From Magnetovibrio sp. (lineage in GTDB: Bacteria; Pseudomonadota; Alphaproteobacteria; Rhodospirillales; Magnetovibrionaceae): 64,000 nt of DNA. Position 1 is the first letter of the stretch; each line of letters opens with the position of its first letter. The notes beneath the pieces are model-generated. The model did not search any database and was not told where the DNA came from. It saw only the letters and a program-made list of their open reading frames with translations. Of this stretch, positions 1 through 9,785 are shown piece after piece. The stretch lies in contig JAPHSY010000017.1 of NCBI GenBank assembly GCA_026196495.1, positions 1 to 64,000 of the forward strand. The letters are read 5' to 3'. The position numbers and the translations under genes were made by a program.

Positions 1-1354
1 GCACATCCATCTGGAAGCCAAATTTATCTGAATTCGGTGCTTCAAAGGTTCCGTCACGTGGGAAGATATGATCGGGCCTGTTGGACAGCATCGGTTCTTG
101 AACCGGAAGTTCAGAAGCGGGCTGAACCTCTTTGCGGCGAAGCTCTTCTTGAGAAATACCAAGGCGATCGTCCAGCGTGCGGGTCCATTCGCTCAACGCG
201 ATTTGCTTGAGGCGCTCGATCTTTTCTTCAGCCATGAACTCGCCACCAACGTTGCATTCAGCAACAAAGGCATAGTCGTCATCGATCTGAGATTTTTCCA
301 TCTCAAGGTTGGCTAACAATTCCTGGGCATCGCCGCCTTCGGCAATATCTTTCCAACACTGGGTTTCCAGTTGGCTTTTCTTCAGCTCAAAGCGCATGCG
401 CACTTCGTGGATGCGGTCGTAAATGGTTTCCAGTTTGGTGGCTTTATCGACCACGTATTCGGGCATAACCACTTTGCCGCAATCGTGCAGCCAGCTTGCC
501 AGATGAAGTTCGCGAAAGCCTTCTTCATCCAAGGTGAAATCTTTCAGTTCACCAAAATCGGCATCAACGGCAGCGGTTGCTAGCATTTCAGCCAGTTCTG
601 GCACGCGTGCGCAGTGACCACCGGTGTAGGGTGACTTGGCGTCAATCGCGCCAGCAATGAGTTTGATGAAGCTGTCCATCAAACGCGCCTGGGCTTCGAC
701 CAGCATTTGGTTGTCGACGGCGACGGCGGCTTGGGATGCCAAAGCTTCGATCATCGGTACGATTTGATCGCTAAAAGCAATGGATCCGCCTGAGCCATCC
801 TGGGCATTCAACAATTGCAGTACACCGATGATTTCGCCGGAGTGATTTTTCAGTGGAACATTGAGGAAGGATCTGGAGCGATATCCAGTGCTTTCATCGA
901 ATTTACGTGGGCCGGTGAAGTCATATTCCGTTGCTTCGTAAACATCGGGGATGTTGACCGTTTCACCCGATACGGCCACATGGGATGCCACGTTTTTGTG
1001 ATTAGGCTCCCCCGTCTCAGAGTTGTAGACCGAAATGGGCGGGAAGGGGATGTCTTCGCCCGTAGTGCCGCCTTTGGCGATGCCGAGGCTGTCGGTGCGC
1101 ATAATTTCAAATTTAAGGAACCGGCCGTCGGCTTCGGCTTCGAAAACCTCTTCACCGTCGCGCTCAGCCATGTTGCCACACAGATACAGCGTTCCGCCAT
1201 CGGCATGGCACAGGGCCTTTGCTTCCAGTAAAATGTTTTCAAGCAGGCGGTGGTGATTGCGTTCAGCCGAAAGTGCGATGCCGATTTCAATCAGCTTTGC
1301 ATAATCGGCATTGCTCACATTACCGCTGTTGGTCGATGTGGTGTTTGGGCTCAT
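1..1354 (-). CDS. GAF and HD domain phosphohydrolase (HD-GYP type), partial
   Basis: The reading frame starts at the ATG ending at 1354 and runs off the left edge, so the C-terminus is missing. The first 170 residues or so form a GAF-like sensor domain (it includes GVLQLLNAQDGSG). An HD domain follows, with GGHCARVPELAE and then HLASWLHDCGKV, the metal-binding HD pair. The visible end (SDKFGFQMDV) resembles the segment that precedes the GYP half in GAF/HD-GYP proteins. Such proteins usually hydrolyse cyclic di-GMP in the cytosol, but the GYP motif itself would lie outside the window, so that activity is inferred. It is divergent from ubiD. Confidence 0.82.
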   Translation of the reverse strand, partial: MSPNTTSTNSGNVSNADYAKLIEIGIALSAERNHHRLLENILLEAKALCHADGGTLYLCGNMAERDGEEVFEAEADGRFLKFEIMRTDSLGIAKGGTTGEDIPFPPISVYNSETGEPNHKNVASHVAVSGETVNIPDVYEATEYDFTGPRKFDESTGYRSRSFLNVPLKNHSGEIIGVLQLLNAQDGSGGSIAFSDQIVPMIEALASQAAVAVDNQMLVEAQARLMDSFIKLIAGAIDAKSPYTGGHCARVPELAEMLATAAVDADFGELKDFTLDEEGFRELHLASWLHDCGKVVMPEYVVDKATKLETIYDRIHEVRMRFELKKSQLETQCWKDIAEGGDAQELLANLEMEKSQIDDDYAFVAECNVGGEFMAEEKIERLKQIALSEWTRTLDDRLGISQEELRRKEVQPASELPVQEPMLSNRPDHIFPRDGTFEAPNSDKFGFQMDV

Positions 1355-1502
1355 TACACCTTTTATCCAGCAGTTGGTTTTCAACAAATTCAAACAATTA
1401 AAGCACTAAAGCAGAGTTTTTGAAATGCCTCAATATGTATATATTAGGGTTCAAATTTCATTTTTTCATTGAAGATGGTCACAAAGCTGTGATCTTTGGC
1501 AT

Positions 1503-3017
1503 ATGGCATACGCATCACTTAGAGATTTTATCGACGAATTGGAGCGCGCTGGCGACTTAGTCCGCGTGTCCACACCCGTTTCCCCACACCTGGAAATGAC
1601 CGAAATTCAAACCCGTTTGATGGCCGAAGGTGGCCCGGCGGTGTTGTTTGAAAACCCGGTTCATGAAGACGGAGCGCCTTATGACAAACCTGTTCTCGTG
1701 AACCTGTTTGGCACCGTTGAACGGGTTGCACGCGGTATGGGGCGCAAACCCGAAGAATTGAATGGGGTGGGCGAAACGTTGGCCTTTTTACGCCAACCTG
1801 AACCACCTGGGGGCTGGAAAGAGGCCCTGGAAATGGCGCCTTTGCTCAAAACCGTTATGTCTATGAAGCCCAAAACTGTGCGTTCCGCCCCGTGTCAGGA
1901 GGTGGTGATCACAGGTGATGATGTGGATTTGTCCACGCTTCCCATCCAAGGCTGTTGGCCGGGTGAACCCGCGCCGTTGATCACTTGGCCGTTGGTGGTT
2001 ACCGAAGGCCCCGATCCCAAGGGGGATAAGCGCGATGTATCGAATCTCGGCATTTATCGCATGCAGGTTACGGGCAAAAACACCACGTTGATGCGTTGGC
2101 TTCACCATCGCGGTGGTGCCCAGCATTTCCTGCGCTGGAAAGATAAACGCGAAGATCCGATGCCGCTGGCGGTGGCCATTGGTGCAGATCCGGGGACCAT
2201 TTTGGCGGCTGTGACGCCTGTACCCGATACCCTTTCGGAATATCAGTTTGCCGGCCTGTTGCGCGGTGCGAAGGTTGAATTGGTGGATTGCAAGACGGTG
2301 CCATTACAGGTGCCTGCAACGGCAGAGATCATCTTGGAAGGCCACGTGTCTTTGAGCGAAGAAGGCCCCGAAGGCCCTTATGGCGATCACACCGGGTACT
2401 ACAACAATGTAGAACCATTCCCAGTGTTTACGGTTTCGGCCATCACCATGCGCCAAAAACCGATTTATTTGAGCACTTACACAGGCCGTCCGCCGGATGA
2501 GCCTAGCGTTTTGGGCGAAGCTTTAAACGATGTGTTTGTGCCGCTGTTCACACAGCAATTTCCGGAAGTGCGCGATTTTTGGCTGCCGCCTGAAGCCTGT
2601 TCGTACCGTGTTGCGGTGGTGAGCATGAAAAAAGCGTATCCCGGTCATGCCAAGCGCATCATGATGGGTGTGTGGTCATATCTGCGTCAATTCACCTATA
2701 CCAAGTTCGTGATCATCGTTGATGAAGACATTGATGCGCGTGATTGGAACGACGTCATGTGGGCGCTGTCCACCAATGTCGATCCAGCACGCGATATGGT
2801 GTTGGTGGAAAACACCCCGATTGATTATTTGGATTTTGCCTCACCCGACAGCGGCTTGGGCTCCAAAATGGGTATCGACGCCACGACCAAAATTGGCAAC
2901 GAAACCAAACGTGAATGGGGCGAAAAAATCCGCATGGACAAGCAAGTGGTGGATAAAGTCAGCGATATTTGGGATGAATTGGGCTTGCCGGGTTCAGGAA
3001 AACCAATCTGGAAGTGA
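1503..3017 (+). CDS. ubiD: UbiD family decarboxylase (3-octaprenyl-4-hydroxybenzoate carboxy-lyase)
   Basis: The 504-residue product has the normal UbiD length and colinear family sequence, for example [11 protein letters not shown], the E-R-type active-site surroundings, and a C-terminal [10 protein letters not shown] segment. UbiD decarboxylates 3-polyprenyl-4-hydroxybenzoate in ubiquinone synthesis using prenylated FMN made by UbiX, which is not encoded nearby. The family also includes decarboxylases of other aromatic acids, so the ubiquinone role rests on overall resemblance. The gene is divergent from the GAF/HD gene and is followed 4 bases later by a DUF1835 gene, so the two are probably co-transcribed. 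Confidence 0.93.
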   Translation: MAYASLRDFIDELERAGDLVRVSTPVSPHLEMTEIQTRLMAEGGPAVLFENPVHEDGAPYDKPVLVNLFGTVERVARGMGRKPEELNGVGETLAFLRQPEPPGGWKEALEMAPLLKTVMSMKPKTVRSAPCQEVVITGDDVDLSTLPIQGCWPGEPAPLITWPLVVTEGPDPKGDKRDVSNLGIYRMQVTGKNTTLMRWLHHRGGAQHFLRWKDKREDPMPLAVAIGADPGTILAAVTPVPDTLSEYQFAGLLRGAKVELVDCKTVPLQVPATAEIILEGHVSLSEEGPEGPYGDHTGYYNNVEPFPVFTVSAITMRQKPIYLSTYTGRPPDEPSVLGEALNDVFVPLFTQQFPEVRDFWLPPEACSYRVAVVSMKKAYPGHAKRIMMGVWSYLRQFTYTKFVIIVDEDIDARDWNDVMWALSTNVDPARDMVLVENTPIDYLDFASPDSGLGSKMGIDATTKIGNETKREWGEKIRMDKQVVDKVSDIWDELGLPGSGKPIWK

Positions 3018-3021
3018 TGTG

Positions 3022-3975
3022 ATGGCTGAATTGATCATCACCAACGGTGATTCTGCCGGAGAATGCCTCAAGGAAGTTTATCCTGATGCAATAGTGTTAC
3101 CCTGGCGTGATCTGCTCCACGAAGGTCCCGTGCCTGTTTCAGATGAATTGTCATCCATCCGTGCCAAGTACATCGAAAAGCAATGGGGTGTGGACGCCCA
3201 GGCAGATTTTGATGACCGTGACGAGCTGTTGAGCAAGCTGTCGAAGTTTGACCGCATTAGCTTGTGGTTTGAACACGATCTCTACGATCAACTGCAATTG
3301 TTGCAGGTTTTGAATGATCTTAATACAAAGAGCGCAAATGTATTGTTGGTTCAGGCCGATGATTATTTGGGCCAGGATGGACCGCAAACCATTGGGTGTT
3401 GGTTGGATGGTGCAGAACCCATTACTCAGGCACAATATAATCTCGCAAAACGTGCTTGGTGGGCCTTTCGCCAAGACACGCCTGAGGATTGGGTCGGGCT
3501 GTTGGAGATGGACCTAAGCGCATTGCCTCACTTACAAAGTTCTGTTTTGAGGATGTTGGAAGAACTTCCCTCTGCCCCGGGGGGCGTGTCACGCACGGAA
3601 CGTCACATTTTAGAGATTGCTGCCAAAGGTGCGCAGACGCCGGGCGAAATTTTTAAGGTTTATCAGTCTTGTGAGGATGCTCAATTTATGGGGGATTGGA
3701 GCTTCTTTAATCGCCTTGATGGTCTAACCCGTAACAAATGCCCAGTATTAGGTGCGAGTACAAACGCAAAGTTTACCCCTCTTGAAGGTGAGGATGCTAT
3801 TCGCGCGTATCTCAACACTTCGTTTGAATTAAATCCGTTTGGACAAGCTGTCTTGGCGGACGAGGAAGACTATGCAGATGCCAATACCATTGATTATTGG
3901 TGGGGTGGCGTACATATCACAAATGACAATATGTGGCGTTGGGACTCAGATACTCTGCAGCTTGCTGCCCCTTAA
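3022..3975 (+). CDS. DUF1835 domain protein
   Basis: The true start is the ATG at 3022, four bases after the ubiD stop. A longer frame runs back through ubiD but is only a shadow of it. The 317-residue product begins ELIITNGDSAGECLKE and continues with PWRDLLHEGPVP and LWFEHDLYDQLQL, which are hallmarks of the DUF1835 family of cytoplasmic proteins of unknown function. The C-terminal half has the usual companion region with a predicted helical layout. Its stop codon overlaps that of the convergent rhodanese gene within one TTAA. Spacing suggests an operon with ubiD, but no functional link is known to me. Confidence 0.85.
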   Translation: MAELIITNGDSAGECLKEVYPDAIVLPWRDLLHEGPVPVSDELSSIRAKYIEKQWGVDAQADFDDRDELLSKLSKFDRISLWFEHDLYDQLQLLQVLNDLNTKSANVLLVQADDYLGQDGPQTIGCWLDGAEPITQAQYNLAKRAWWAFRQDTPEDWVGLLEMDLSALPHLQSSVLRMLEELPSAPGGVSRTERHILEIAAKGAQTPGEIFKVYQSCEDAQFMGDWSFFNRLDGLTRNKCPVLGASTNAKFTPLEGEDAIRAYLNTSFELNPFGQAVLADEEDYADANTIDYWWGGVHITNDNMWRWDSDTLQLAAP

Positions 3976-4412
3976 CCCTGCAACCAAGGCAGCCCGTCCA
4001 CTTTCCAGCCATTCTCACGTCCACGGTGTTTGTATTTGTTGTGATCGCCCTCGAAACCATGGGCAACGTTGAAGCATTTGTTATAGCCCATATCCGCTAA
4101 GGCCTGTGCGGCAAAGGCGGAGCGGATGCCAGAACGGCAGATGAACAGCACTGTTGTATCTTCATCCAACGGCTTAACCGTTTCCAAAACCTGATGAACG
4201 AAGTTTGGGTTGATGTTGTTTTTTGGGTAAAACAGCCAGGGTACGAAAAAGCATTCTTTACCCAAGTCAGAAATATCGGGAACCCCCACATAGGTCCATT
4301 CTTCAGGTGTGCGCACATCGACAAGAACAGAGTTTTCGTCCTCAGCCAAGCGAGTCCAGGCGTCATTGGGTAAAATATCGCCCGCATAGCGATTTTGATT
4401 GTTTGTAGACAT
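3972..4412 (-). CDS. Rhodanese-like domain protein
   Basis: A single rhodanese domain of 146 residues is encoded. VLVDVRTPEEW is the domain entry motif, and FICRSGIRS is the active-site loop with the catalytic cysteine. Such proteins transfer or carry sulfane sulfur in the cytosol. The open frame extends back to 4499, but the ATG at 4412 gives a protein starting MSTNNQNRYAGD and is preferred because the upstream residues do not look like rhodanese. The gene is convergent with the DUF1835 gene, with overlapping stop codons. The acceptor of the sulfur cannot be told from context. Confidence 0.9.
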   Translation of the reverse strand: MSTNNQNRYAGDILPNDAWTRLAEDENSVLVDVRTPEEWTYVGVPDISDLGKECFFVPWLFYPKNNINPNFVHQVLETVKPLDEDTTVLFICRSGIRSAFAAQALADMGYNKCFNVAHGFEGDHNKYKHRGRENGWKVDGLPWLQG

Positions 4413-4505
4413 GATGCTTTTCAAGGTCCGTGCAGTGGTTTCAACGCATGCGAAACGGGCAAAATAAAAAAACCCGCTTTGGCGCTTTGCTATGCACACT
4501 ATATA

Positions 4506-4527
4506 GTCAGTCTATGCCTGACTTTTT
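4506..4527 (+). terminator. Weak terminator-like hairpin upstream of the Nfn-like gene
   Basis: GTCAG at 4506-4510 pairs with CTGAC at 4518-4522 and is followed by five T. The stem is short, so it may equally be part of the promoter region of the next gene. Confidence 0.3.
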
Positions 4528-4554
4528 ACCCCCCAAACAAAAGCAGGCCCCACA

Positions 4555-4573
4555 TTACGCTGCATCAGCGTAA
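4555..4573. promoter_or_regulatory. Perfect inverted repeat before the Nfn-like gene
   Basis: TTACGCTG-cat-CAGCGTAA is an 8-bp perfect inverted repeat ending 19 bases before the start codon at 4593. It could be an operator for a dimeric regulator or a hairpin in the leader that affects access to the ribosome site. The sequence alone does not decide. Confidence 0.45.
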
Positions 4574-4592
4574 AAGCCAATAGGGATAGCGT

Positions 4593-7500
4593 ATGGGTTT
4601 GCAGCTGGCTTTCGGTCTCGAATTTGAGGATCTCTATAACAACAAGGGTTTACGCCGTGTCGATGATGCGTTCTTAGCTGCATTGGGGAATATTGATAAA
4701 GAATTACATGCCCGTCTGCTGGCGGCGCGTATCGGCCCCGATGGGCTGGATAAAAAAGGTGAGTCCGATCTGTTGATTGAGCTGTCTCCGCATGTGGATT
4801 CCTTTGTTTCTAACTTGTTTGGTGTCGAAGATGCATTGGCAAACTTATCCGGGCGTCATACGGCATTGGACAGTTTGTACGCGTGTAAGCGCTTGTTCGT
4901 GCAACGCCGCGCCTTAAAAGGTAAAACGGTTGAAGATGCGGAAACCATAGACGGCCCTACCATTGCCAAGCAACTGGCAGCGAAGACAAGTGGAGAACTG
5001 ACACAGTTTAGCTTTGCGCAAATGGTGATGAGTTGGCTGCAAGACGAATCTGCCCACCAAGATGATCTACAAATTGCGGCTGACTACGCCCTCTGGGCGA
5101 CGTTAAGTGTTGAGGGCAAAGAACATCATGTTCACGACATTGTTTTCCGCCAGCCATCCAAGTTGGATTTTGAAAACCTAGTCCACACGAATGATGTGGA
5201 GATTGATGGTATCACTGCGGTGGAATTTTCACCTGATCGCCAAATTCATCGTGATGGATTTAAGCTAACCGATCCAGGCTGTGATTTGGTCGGGGCGCTG
5301 GACCAAGCGCATTATTGTGTGCTGTGTCATGAACGCGGCAAGGATTCATGCTCTACCGGGATGAAAGATAAGAAAACCGGGGAATTTGCCAAGAATGCTT
5401 TGGGGGTGGAAATCGCGGGCTGTCCCGTTGATGAAAAGATTTCAGAAATGCACACCGTCAAAATGCGCGGCCATGCCGTTGCGGCATTGGCGATGATTGC
5501 GGTGGATAATCCCATGTGTGCTGGAACGGGGCATCGCATTTGCAATGATTGTATGAAGGCCTGCATTTATCAAAAGCAAGACCCGGTGAACATTCCTGAA
5601 GTTGAGACCCGTGCCCTGAAAGATGTGTTGGAGCTGCCCTGGGGTTTTGAGATTTACAGTTTGTTGACGCGTTGGAATCCGCTCAACATTCGTCGTCCAT
5701 TGCCCTTGCCTGAAAGTGGTTACAAAGTTTTGGTGGTTGGTCTGGGACCTGCGGGGGCGAGCCTCAGCCACAGTTTGATGAACGAAGGCCATGCCATCGT
5801 TGCCATTGATGGGGCGAAAATTGAACCCTTAGACCCAGGCCTCAGCGGTATTGATGCGTTGGGTGAACGCCATCCGTTTGAACCCATTCACAATATCGAT
5901 GATATACGTGAAGACCTGGATGAACGCACAATGGCCGGTTTTGGCGGTGTGGCGGAATACGGCATCACCGTGCGGTGGGATAAAAATTTCCTAAAAATTA
6001 TGCGTCTGCTGTTGGAGCGCCGTGCACAGTTTCGCATGTATGGCGGGGTGCGCTTTGGGGGGCAACTGACCAAAGAACAAGCATACAAGATGGGCTTTGA
6101 TCACATTGCGCTGTGTATGGGGGCTGGTAAGCCGACGATTTTGGATATCCCCAACAACTTGGCCCGGGGTGTGCGCCAAGCTTCTGATTTCTTGATGGCT
6201 TTGCAGCTCACCGGGGCGGCAAAGCACGATAGTCTTGCCAACTTGCAAGTGCGTCTTCCGGCCGTTGTGGTCGGTGGGGGGCTTACGGCCATTGATACCG
6301 CAACTGAGGTACTGGCTTATTATGTTGAGCAGGTGGAAAAGTTCTTAAGCAGATATGATGTGTTGGAAGCGGATCTTGGGCGAGCCAAGCTGCGCAAAGG
6401 TTGGAGCGTTGAAGACCATGAAATTGCCGATGAGTATCTGGAACATGGTCGTGCCATTCGCTTTGAACGTGTGACTGCCAAGGCTCAAAAGCGTGATCCT
6501 GAACTGGTGCAGATGTTAAACGCTTGGGGTGGGGCAACCATTGCTTATCGTCGTCGCATGGTGGATGCGCCCAGCTATACCCTTAACCACGAAGAAATTG
6601 AAAAGGCCTTGGAACAAGGCATTCGTTTTGCCGAATTGCTATCCCCCACAGCGGTGGAGGTTGATAAACACGGTTGGGCCACTGCCATCAAACTTGAAGT
6701 GCAAAAGATTGGGGAAGATGGTCGTCCACATGGCACTGGGCAGGAAGTCACCATGCCTGCCCGTGCGGTGTTGATAGCGGCCGGGACGCAACCCAATACG
6801 GTTCTTTCGCGTGAGGATCAAAGCTTTGCCGCATTAGATGGAAAGTACTTCCAGGCTGTTGATGTGAAGGGCAAGGCCGTTAAACCGGTTTGGTCTGGTA
6901 AACCCAAAGATGTTCAAATTTTGATGAATGCGGCGCCCGGTAAAACCATGAGCTTCTTTGGCGACCTGCATCCCAGTTATGCCGGAAATGTGGTCAGAGC
7001 CATGGGCAGCGCCAAGCAAGGTTACCCGTTTGTTGATGCTGCCCTTGCCAAATCAAAGCCTAGCGCTAAACCCTATGCTCAATTGGTGGAGGAGCTGGAC
7101 CGCGGTCTGATTGCCACCGTGGTCCGTGTTGACCGTCTGACCCCCACCATTGTGGAGGTTATCGTTAAAGCTCGTTTTGCGTCTCGTGCATTTAAGCCGG
7201 GGCAGTTTTTCCGGCTGCAAAATTTTGAATCCCTTTCTGCTGTCAAAGATGACACGCGTATGGCGATGGAGGGCTTGGCCCTTACGGGGGCCTGGGTTGA
7301 CCATGATAAGGGGCTGGTGTCGCTGATCGTGTTAGAAATGGGTGGCTCATCCAATCTATGTCAGTACTTGGAAACGGGTGAGCCGGTGATTCTAATGGGG
7401 CCGACGGGCTCCCCCACCGAAACCCCAGGGGGGGAAACGGTGTTGTTGGCAGGTGGTGGACTTGGCAATGCGGTGTTGTTTTCCATTGGCCAAGCGTTCC

Positions 7501-8066
7501 GGGCAGCGGGATCTAAGGTTTTGTATTTTGCTGGCTATAAAGACCCCGGTGATCGTTATCACGTCGAAAATATCGAAACGGCTGCTGACACGGTGGTGTG
7601 GTGTGTCGATACCCCCCCCGCCATCCCGGTGAGCCGTTTGGGTGACCTAACGTATGTTGGCAATATTGTTGAAGCCATGCGGGCCTATGGATCGGGGGAA
7701 TTGGGCGAACAACCCATTGCCTTGTCAGATGTGGACCGAATTGTCGCTATTGGCTCTGATTTGATGATGAAGGCGGTAAAATACGCCCGACATGGGGTGT
7801 TGAAGGAGTTGCTAAAGCCCGATCATCTCGGTATTGGGTCCATCAACTCGCCGATGCAATGCATGATGAAGGAGATTTGTGCCCAGTGCCTCCAGCGCCA
7901 TGTGGACCCCAAAACTGGTGAACAATCTGTGGTATTCAGCTGCTTTAATCAGGACCAAGTCCTGGATTTGGTGGACTTTGGAACGCTCAATTCACGGCTT
8001 CGTCAAAACGCGGTTACTGAAAAGCTGACGGCGGCCTGGATCAAGCACTGTAATAGCACTGGTTGA
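4593..8066 (+). CDS. Fused GltD-like and FNR/PyrK-like flavoprotein (NfnB-NfnA-like)
   Basis: This 1157-residue protein joins several modules. Residues 1-230 are an unrecognised helical region. Residues 240-330 carry clustered cysteines (HYCVLCHERG, then GHRICNDCMKAC) like the iron-sulfur part of the GltD family. VVGLGPAGASLS near residue 381 and VVVGGGLTAIDTATE near 559 are the two dinucleotide-binding folds of a GltD-like oxidoreductase. From about residue 835 a ferredoxin-reductase module follows, with FKPGQFFRLQ and VLLAGGGLGNAV. It ends in a cysteine group (CMMKEICAQC, then FSCFNQDQ) like PyrK or NfnA. The order matches NfnB plus NfnA, the electron-bifurcating NADH-dependent ferredoxin:NADP oxidoreductase, fused into one chain. 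The exact electron donors are inferred. Confidence 0.8.
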   Translation: MGLQLAFGLEFEDLYNNKGLRRVDDAFLAALGNIDKELHARLLAARIGPDGLDKKGESDLLIELSPHVDSFVSNLFGVEDALANLSGRHTALDSLYACKRLFVQRRALKGKTVEDAETIDGPTIAKQLAAKTSGELTQFSFAQMVMSWLQDESAHQDDLQIAADYALWATLSVEGKEHHVHDIVFRQPSKLDFENLVHTNDVEIDGITAVEFSPDRQIHRDGFKLTDPGCDLVGALDQAHYCVLCHERGKDSCSTGMKDKKTGEFAKNALGVEIAGCPVDEKISEMHTVKMRGHAVAALAMIAVDNPMCAGTGHRICNDCMKACIYQKQDPVNIPEVETRALKDVLELPWGFEIYSLLTRWNPLNIRRPLPLPESGYKVLVVGLGPAGASLSHSLMNEGHAIVAIDGAKIEPLDPGLSGIDALGERHPFEPIHNIDDIREDLDERTMAGFGGVAEYGITVRWDKNFLKIMRLLLERRAQFRMYGGVRFGGQLTKEQAYKMGFDHIALCMGAGKPTILDIPNNLARGVRQASDFLMALQLTGAAKHDSLANLQVRLPAVVVGGGLTAIDTATEVLAYYVEQVEKFLSRYDVLEADLGRAKLRKGWSVEDHEIADEYLEHGRAIRFERVTAKAQKRDPELVQMLNAWGGATIAYRRRMVDAPSYTLNHEEIEKALEQGIRFAELLSPTAVEVDKHGWATAIKLEVQKIGEDGRPHGTGQEVTMPARAVLIAAGTQPNTVLSREDQSFAALDGKYFQAVDVKGKAVKPVWSGKPKDVQILMNAAPGKTMSFFGDLHPSYAGNVVRAMGSAKQGYPFVDAALAKSKPSAKPYAQLVEELDRGLIATVVRVDRLTPTIVEVIVKARFASRAFKPGQFFRLQNFESLSAVKDDTRMAMEGLALTGAWVDHDKGLVSLIVLEMGGSSNLCQYLETGEPVILMGPTGSPTETPGGETVLLAGGGLGNAVLFSIGQAFRAAGSKVLYFAGYKDPGDRYHVENIETAADTVVWCVDTPPAIPVSRLGDLTYVGNIVEAMRAYGSGELGEQPIALSDVDRIVAIGSDLMMKAVKYARHGVLKELLKPDHLGIGSINSPMQCMMKEICAQCLQRHVDPKTGEQSVVFSCFNQDQVLDLVDFGTLNSRLRQNAVTEKLTAAWIKHCNSTG

Positions 8067-8125
8067 CGGCTCGGGCGTTGGGTCGTACTTTGCGCCCTCA
8101 TTCAACATTTTTGCGGTCTTAAGCC

Positions 8126-9736
8126 ATGCCTTTCCAACCTGATTCTGAGATTTCCAAAGCCCACGAACTGGCCGAGCATTCCAATGCCTGGCCCTTTGCC
8201 GAAGCACGTTCTTTGGTCAAGCATTTGAAGGGTAAGGAGCCGGAAAAGGGCTATGTTCTTTTTGAAACCGGATATGGCCCGTCAGGCTTGCCGCATATCG
8301 GCACCTTTGGTGAAGTGGCACGTACCACCATGGTTCGCCATGCCTTTGAAGTTCTGACGGGAATGCCGACCAAGTTGTTCGCTTATTCCGATGATATGGA
8401 TGGTCTGCGCAAGGTTCCTGAAAATGTTCCGAATAAAGAGATTTTGGAGCCGCACCTGGGCAAACCTTTGACGCAAATTCCTGATCCGTTCGGCACCCAC
8501 GAAAGCTTTGCGCATCACAACAATGCACGCTTACAAGCGTTCTTGGATGGTTTTGGCTTTGATTATGAATTCAAATCTGCCACGGAAGAATACAAAGCGG
8601 GTAACCTTGATGACACGCTGATGAAGGTTCTTCAGCACCACGACAAGGTTTTGGAAATTATTTTGCCAACCTTGGGTGAAGAGCGTCGTGCGACCTATTC
8701 GCCGTTTCTGCCCGTGTGCCCGGAAACAGGCGTCGTATTGCAGGTTCCTGTGGTGGAAACCAAAGCTGATGAAGGCCTGATTGTTTACAAACGTGAAGAC
8801 GGCAAGTTGGTGGAAACACCCGTTACGGGTGGTCATTGCAAATTGCAATGGAAAGCTGACTGGGCTGGGCGTTGGACCGCACTGGACGTGGATTATGAAA
8901 TGTCCGGCAAAGATTTGATCGAAAGCGTCAAGTTGGGTAGCCGTATTTGCCGCGCCATCGGTGGTACGCCGCCGCTAAACCTGACGTATGAATTGTTCTT
9001 GGATGAAAAAGGTGAAAAAATCTCAAAATCCAAGGGCAACGGTTTGTCCATGGAAGATTGGCTGCGTTATGCCACGCCCGAAAGCCTCAGCCTGTTCATG
9101 TATCAAAAGCCCAAAACGGCGAAGCGCTTGTTCTTTGATGTGATTCCGAAAAACGTTGATGAATATCTGACGTTCTTGTCCAAGTTTGACGGCCAAGAAG
9201 AAAAAGACCAGCTCAACAGCCCGGTCTGGCACATCCACGGTGGTAAACCACCGGCACCGGAAGCAGCGGGTCTCAGCTTCAACATTTTGCTGAACTTGGC
9301 AAGCGTGTGTGGTTCTGAAGAAAAAGCCGTGTTGTGGCACTTCATTACGCGCTACGCACCGGAAGCCACCCCGGAAAACTCGCCGATCTTGGATCAATTG
9401 GTTGGTTACGCCATCAATTACTACGCTGATTTCGTGAAACCGACGAAGAAATACCGTGCGCCGTCTGATGCGGAACGTGCGGCGTTGGAAGACTTGAAGG
9501 CCAAGCTTGCAACCATGGATGCCAATACGTCGGGTAAAGACATTCAGACCGAGGTTTACGAAGTGGGTAAAGCCCACGGCTTTGAAAACCTGCGTGAATG
9601 GTTCAAAGCTTGTTACGAAGTTTTATTGGGCCAAGAGCAAGGCCCCCGCATGGGCAGCTTTATTGCGCTTTACGGCATCAACGAAACGGTTGAACTGATC
9701 GGTAAAGCACTGGCTGGTGAAGATCTGTCGGCATAA
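8126..9736 (+). CDS. lysS: Lysyl-tRNA synthetase, class I
   Basis: The 536-residue product is a class I LysRS, the archaeal-type enzyme that many alphaproteobacteria use in place of the class II form. [17 protein letters not shown] holds the HIGH-type ATP motif near residue 57, and [12 protein letters not shown] holds the KMSKS-type loop near residue 295. It charges tRNA-Lys in the cytosol. A terminator follows at 9758, and the S24 repressor gene converges on it from the right. It marks the left chromosomal border of the phage-like cluster. Confidence 0.95.
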   Translation: MPFQPDSEISKAHELAEHSNAWPFAEARSLVKHLKGKEPEKGYVLFETGYGPSGLPHIGTFGEVARTTMVRHAFEVLTGMPTKLFAYSDDMDGLRKVPENVPNKEILEPHLGKPLTQIPDPFGTHESFAHHNNARLQAFLDGFGFDYEFKSATEEYKAGNLDDTLMKVLQHHDKVLEIILPTLGEERRATYSPFLPVCPETGVVLQVPVVETKADEGLIVYKREDGKLVETPVTGGHCKLQWKADWAGRWTALDVDYEMSGKDLIESVKLGSRICRAIGGTPPLNLTYELFLDEKGEKISKSKGNGLSMEDWLRYATPESLSLFMYQKPKTAKRLFFDVIPKNVDEYLTFLSKFDGQEEKDQLNSPVWHIHGGKPPAPEAAGLSFNILLNLASVCGSEEKAVLWHFITRYAPEATPENSPILDQLVGYAINYYADFVKPTKKYRAPSDAERAALEDLKAKLATMDANTSGKDIQTEVYEVGKAHGFENLREWFKACYEVLLGQEQGPRMGSFIALYGINETVELIGKALAGEDLSA

Positions 9737-9757
9737 GTTGAATGAAATGTAAGGAAG

Positions 9758-9781
9758 AGGGGGCTTTGGCCCCTTTTTTTT
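9758..9781 (+). terminator. Terminator of lysS
   Basis: GGGGC at 9760-9764 pairs with GCCCC at 9769-9773 across a TTTG loop and is followed by eight T. Confidence 0.75.
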
Positions 9782-9785
9782 GTGC

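Noticed and set aside
9023-9577. A 184-codon frame on the minus strand inside lysS
   Set aside because: It is a shadow of the conserved lysS frame; its translation is rich in Arg, Phe and Val as expected from reading lysS backwards.
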